In this document: positions 6,972 to 7,143 of the stretch, one piece after another
Layout of the letters: each line of letters begins with the position of its first letter
Numbering within the stretch: position 1 is the stretch's first letter
Source of the DNA: Candidatus Sumerlaeota bacterium
Lineage (GTDB): Bacteria > UBP6 > UBA1177
Length of the DNA stretch: 7,143 nucleotides
Direction: 5' to 3'
Assembly: GCA_007136595.1 (NCBI GenBank)
Contig: SLGQ01000081.1
Coordinates: 1 to 7,143, forward strand
The notes under the pieces: model-generated
Databases searched by the model: none
Seen by the model: only the letters and a program-made list of their open reading frames with translations
Told to the model about the DNA's origin: nothing
Translations under genes and position numbers: made by a program

Positions 6972-7047
6972 TGGTAGGCCCTGAAGGATTCGAACCTTCG
7001 ACCCACTGATTAAGAGTCAGTTGCTCTACCAACTGAGCTAAGAGCCC
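6972..7047 (-). tRNA. tRNA-Lys (anticodon CUU)
   Basis: A 76-nt tRNA with an encoded CCA (6972-6974) and discriminator A. The acceptor arms are GGGCTCT and AGGGCCT: 7 bp, but with G1-U72 and U5-G68 wobbles. The D-arm is GCTC...GAGC. The anticodon stem is ACTGA/TCAGT with loop CTCTTAA, giving CUU, which reads the lysine codon AAG. The T-arm is GAAGG-TTCGAAT-CCTTC. A UUU-anticodon lysine tRNA must exist elsewhere to read AAA. It starts 10 nt after tRNA-His. Confidence 0.97.
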
Positions 7048-7057
7048 ACCAAAAAAA

Positions 7058-7133
7058 TGGGGTGGGTAATGGGACTCGAACCCACAACGCCCGGAACCAC
7101 AATCCGGTGCTCTACCATTGAACTATACCCACC
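7058..7133 (-). tRNA. tRNA-His (anticodon GUG)
   Basis: A 76-nt tRNA counting the extra 5' G-1 at 7133, which pairs with C73 (7061), the hallmark of histidine tRNAs. The acceptor arms GTGGGTA and TACCCAC are fully paired. The anticodon stem is CCGGA/TCCGG with loop TTGTGGT, giving GUG, which reads CAU/CAC. The CCA is encoded (7058-7060). The D-loop and T-loop are normal. Ten upstream bases (7134-7143) remain in the window, so more tRNAs or the cluster promoter may lie outside it. Confidence 0.97.
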
Positions 7134-7143
7134 GCACGATCAA

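Noticed and set aside
7051..7057. T7 run after tRNA-His as an intrinsic terminator
   Set aside because: It is only 7 T, follows the tRNA acceptor rather than a dedicated GC hairpin, and tRNA-Lys begins 3 nt later.

Overview
This is a housekeeping window read almost entirely from the minus strand. It comes from a moderately AT-rich, Gram-negative-type bacterium. In transcription order (high to low coordinates) it holds tRNA-His(GUG), tRNA-Lys(CUU), tRNA-Leu(UAG), tig (trigger factor), clpP, clpX, lon, and rho. The rho gene is cut by the left window edge. I saw no mobile element, CRISPR array, rRNA or accessory gene.

Layout: 6826-7133 is a three-tRNA cluster, each tRNA with an encoded CCA end. 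tig (5488-6777) starts 48 nt after tRNA-Leu. tig, clpP, clpX and lon are packed with 0, 1 and 7 nt between stop and start, so they very probably form one operon with translational coupling. A 187-nt gap (1063-1249) separates lon from rho. It is the only sizeable protein-gene gap and holds a possible promoter, competing weak hairpins and a doubtful 28-codon leader ORF.

Function: trigger factor meets nascent chains at the ribosome exit tunnel. ClpX unfolds tagged or regulatory substrates and feeds them to ClpP. Lon is a one-chain AAA+ protease for damaged and regulatory proteins. Together they make a folding and proteolysis module. Rho, the hexameric termination helicase, is a neighbour of unrelated biochemistry that the sequence does not show to be co-regulated. 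All visible catalytic and signature residues are intact in every gene.

Organism: the tig-clpP-clpX-lon order with tRNAs just upstream is known from Proteobacteria and delta-type lineages. AT-richness, Lys/Glu/Ile-rich proteins and the gene order would fit Deferribacterota or Desulfobacterota. That placement is inference with low confidence. I do not find an undescribed system here; the rho leader is the part most worth a second look.
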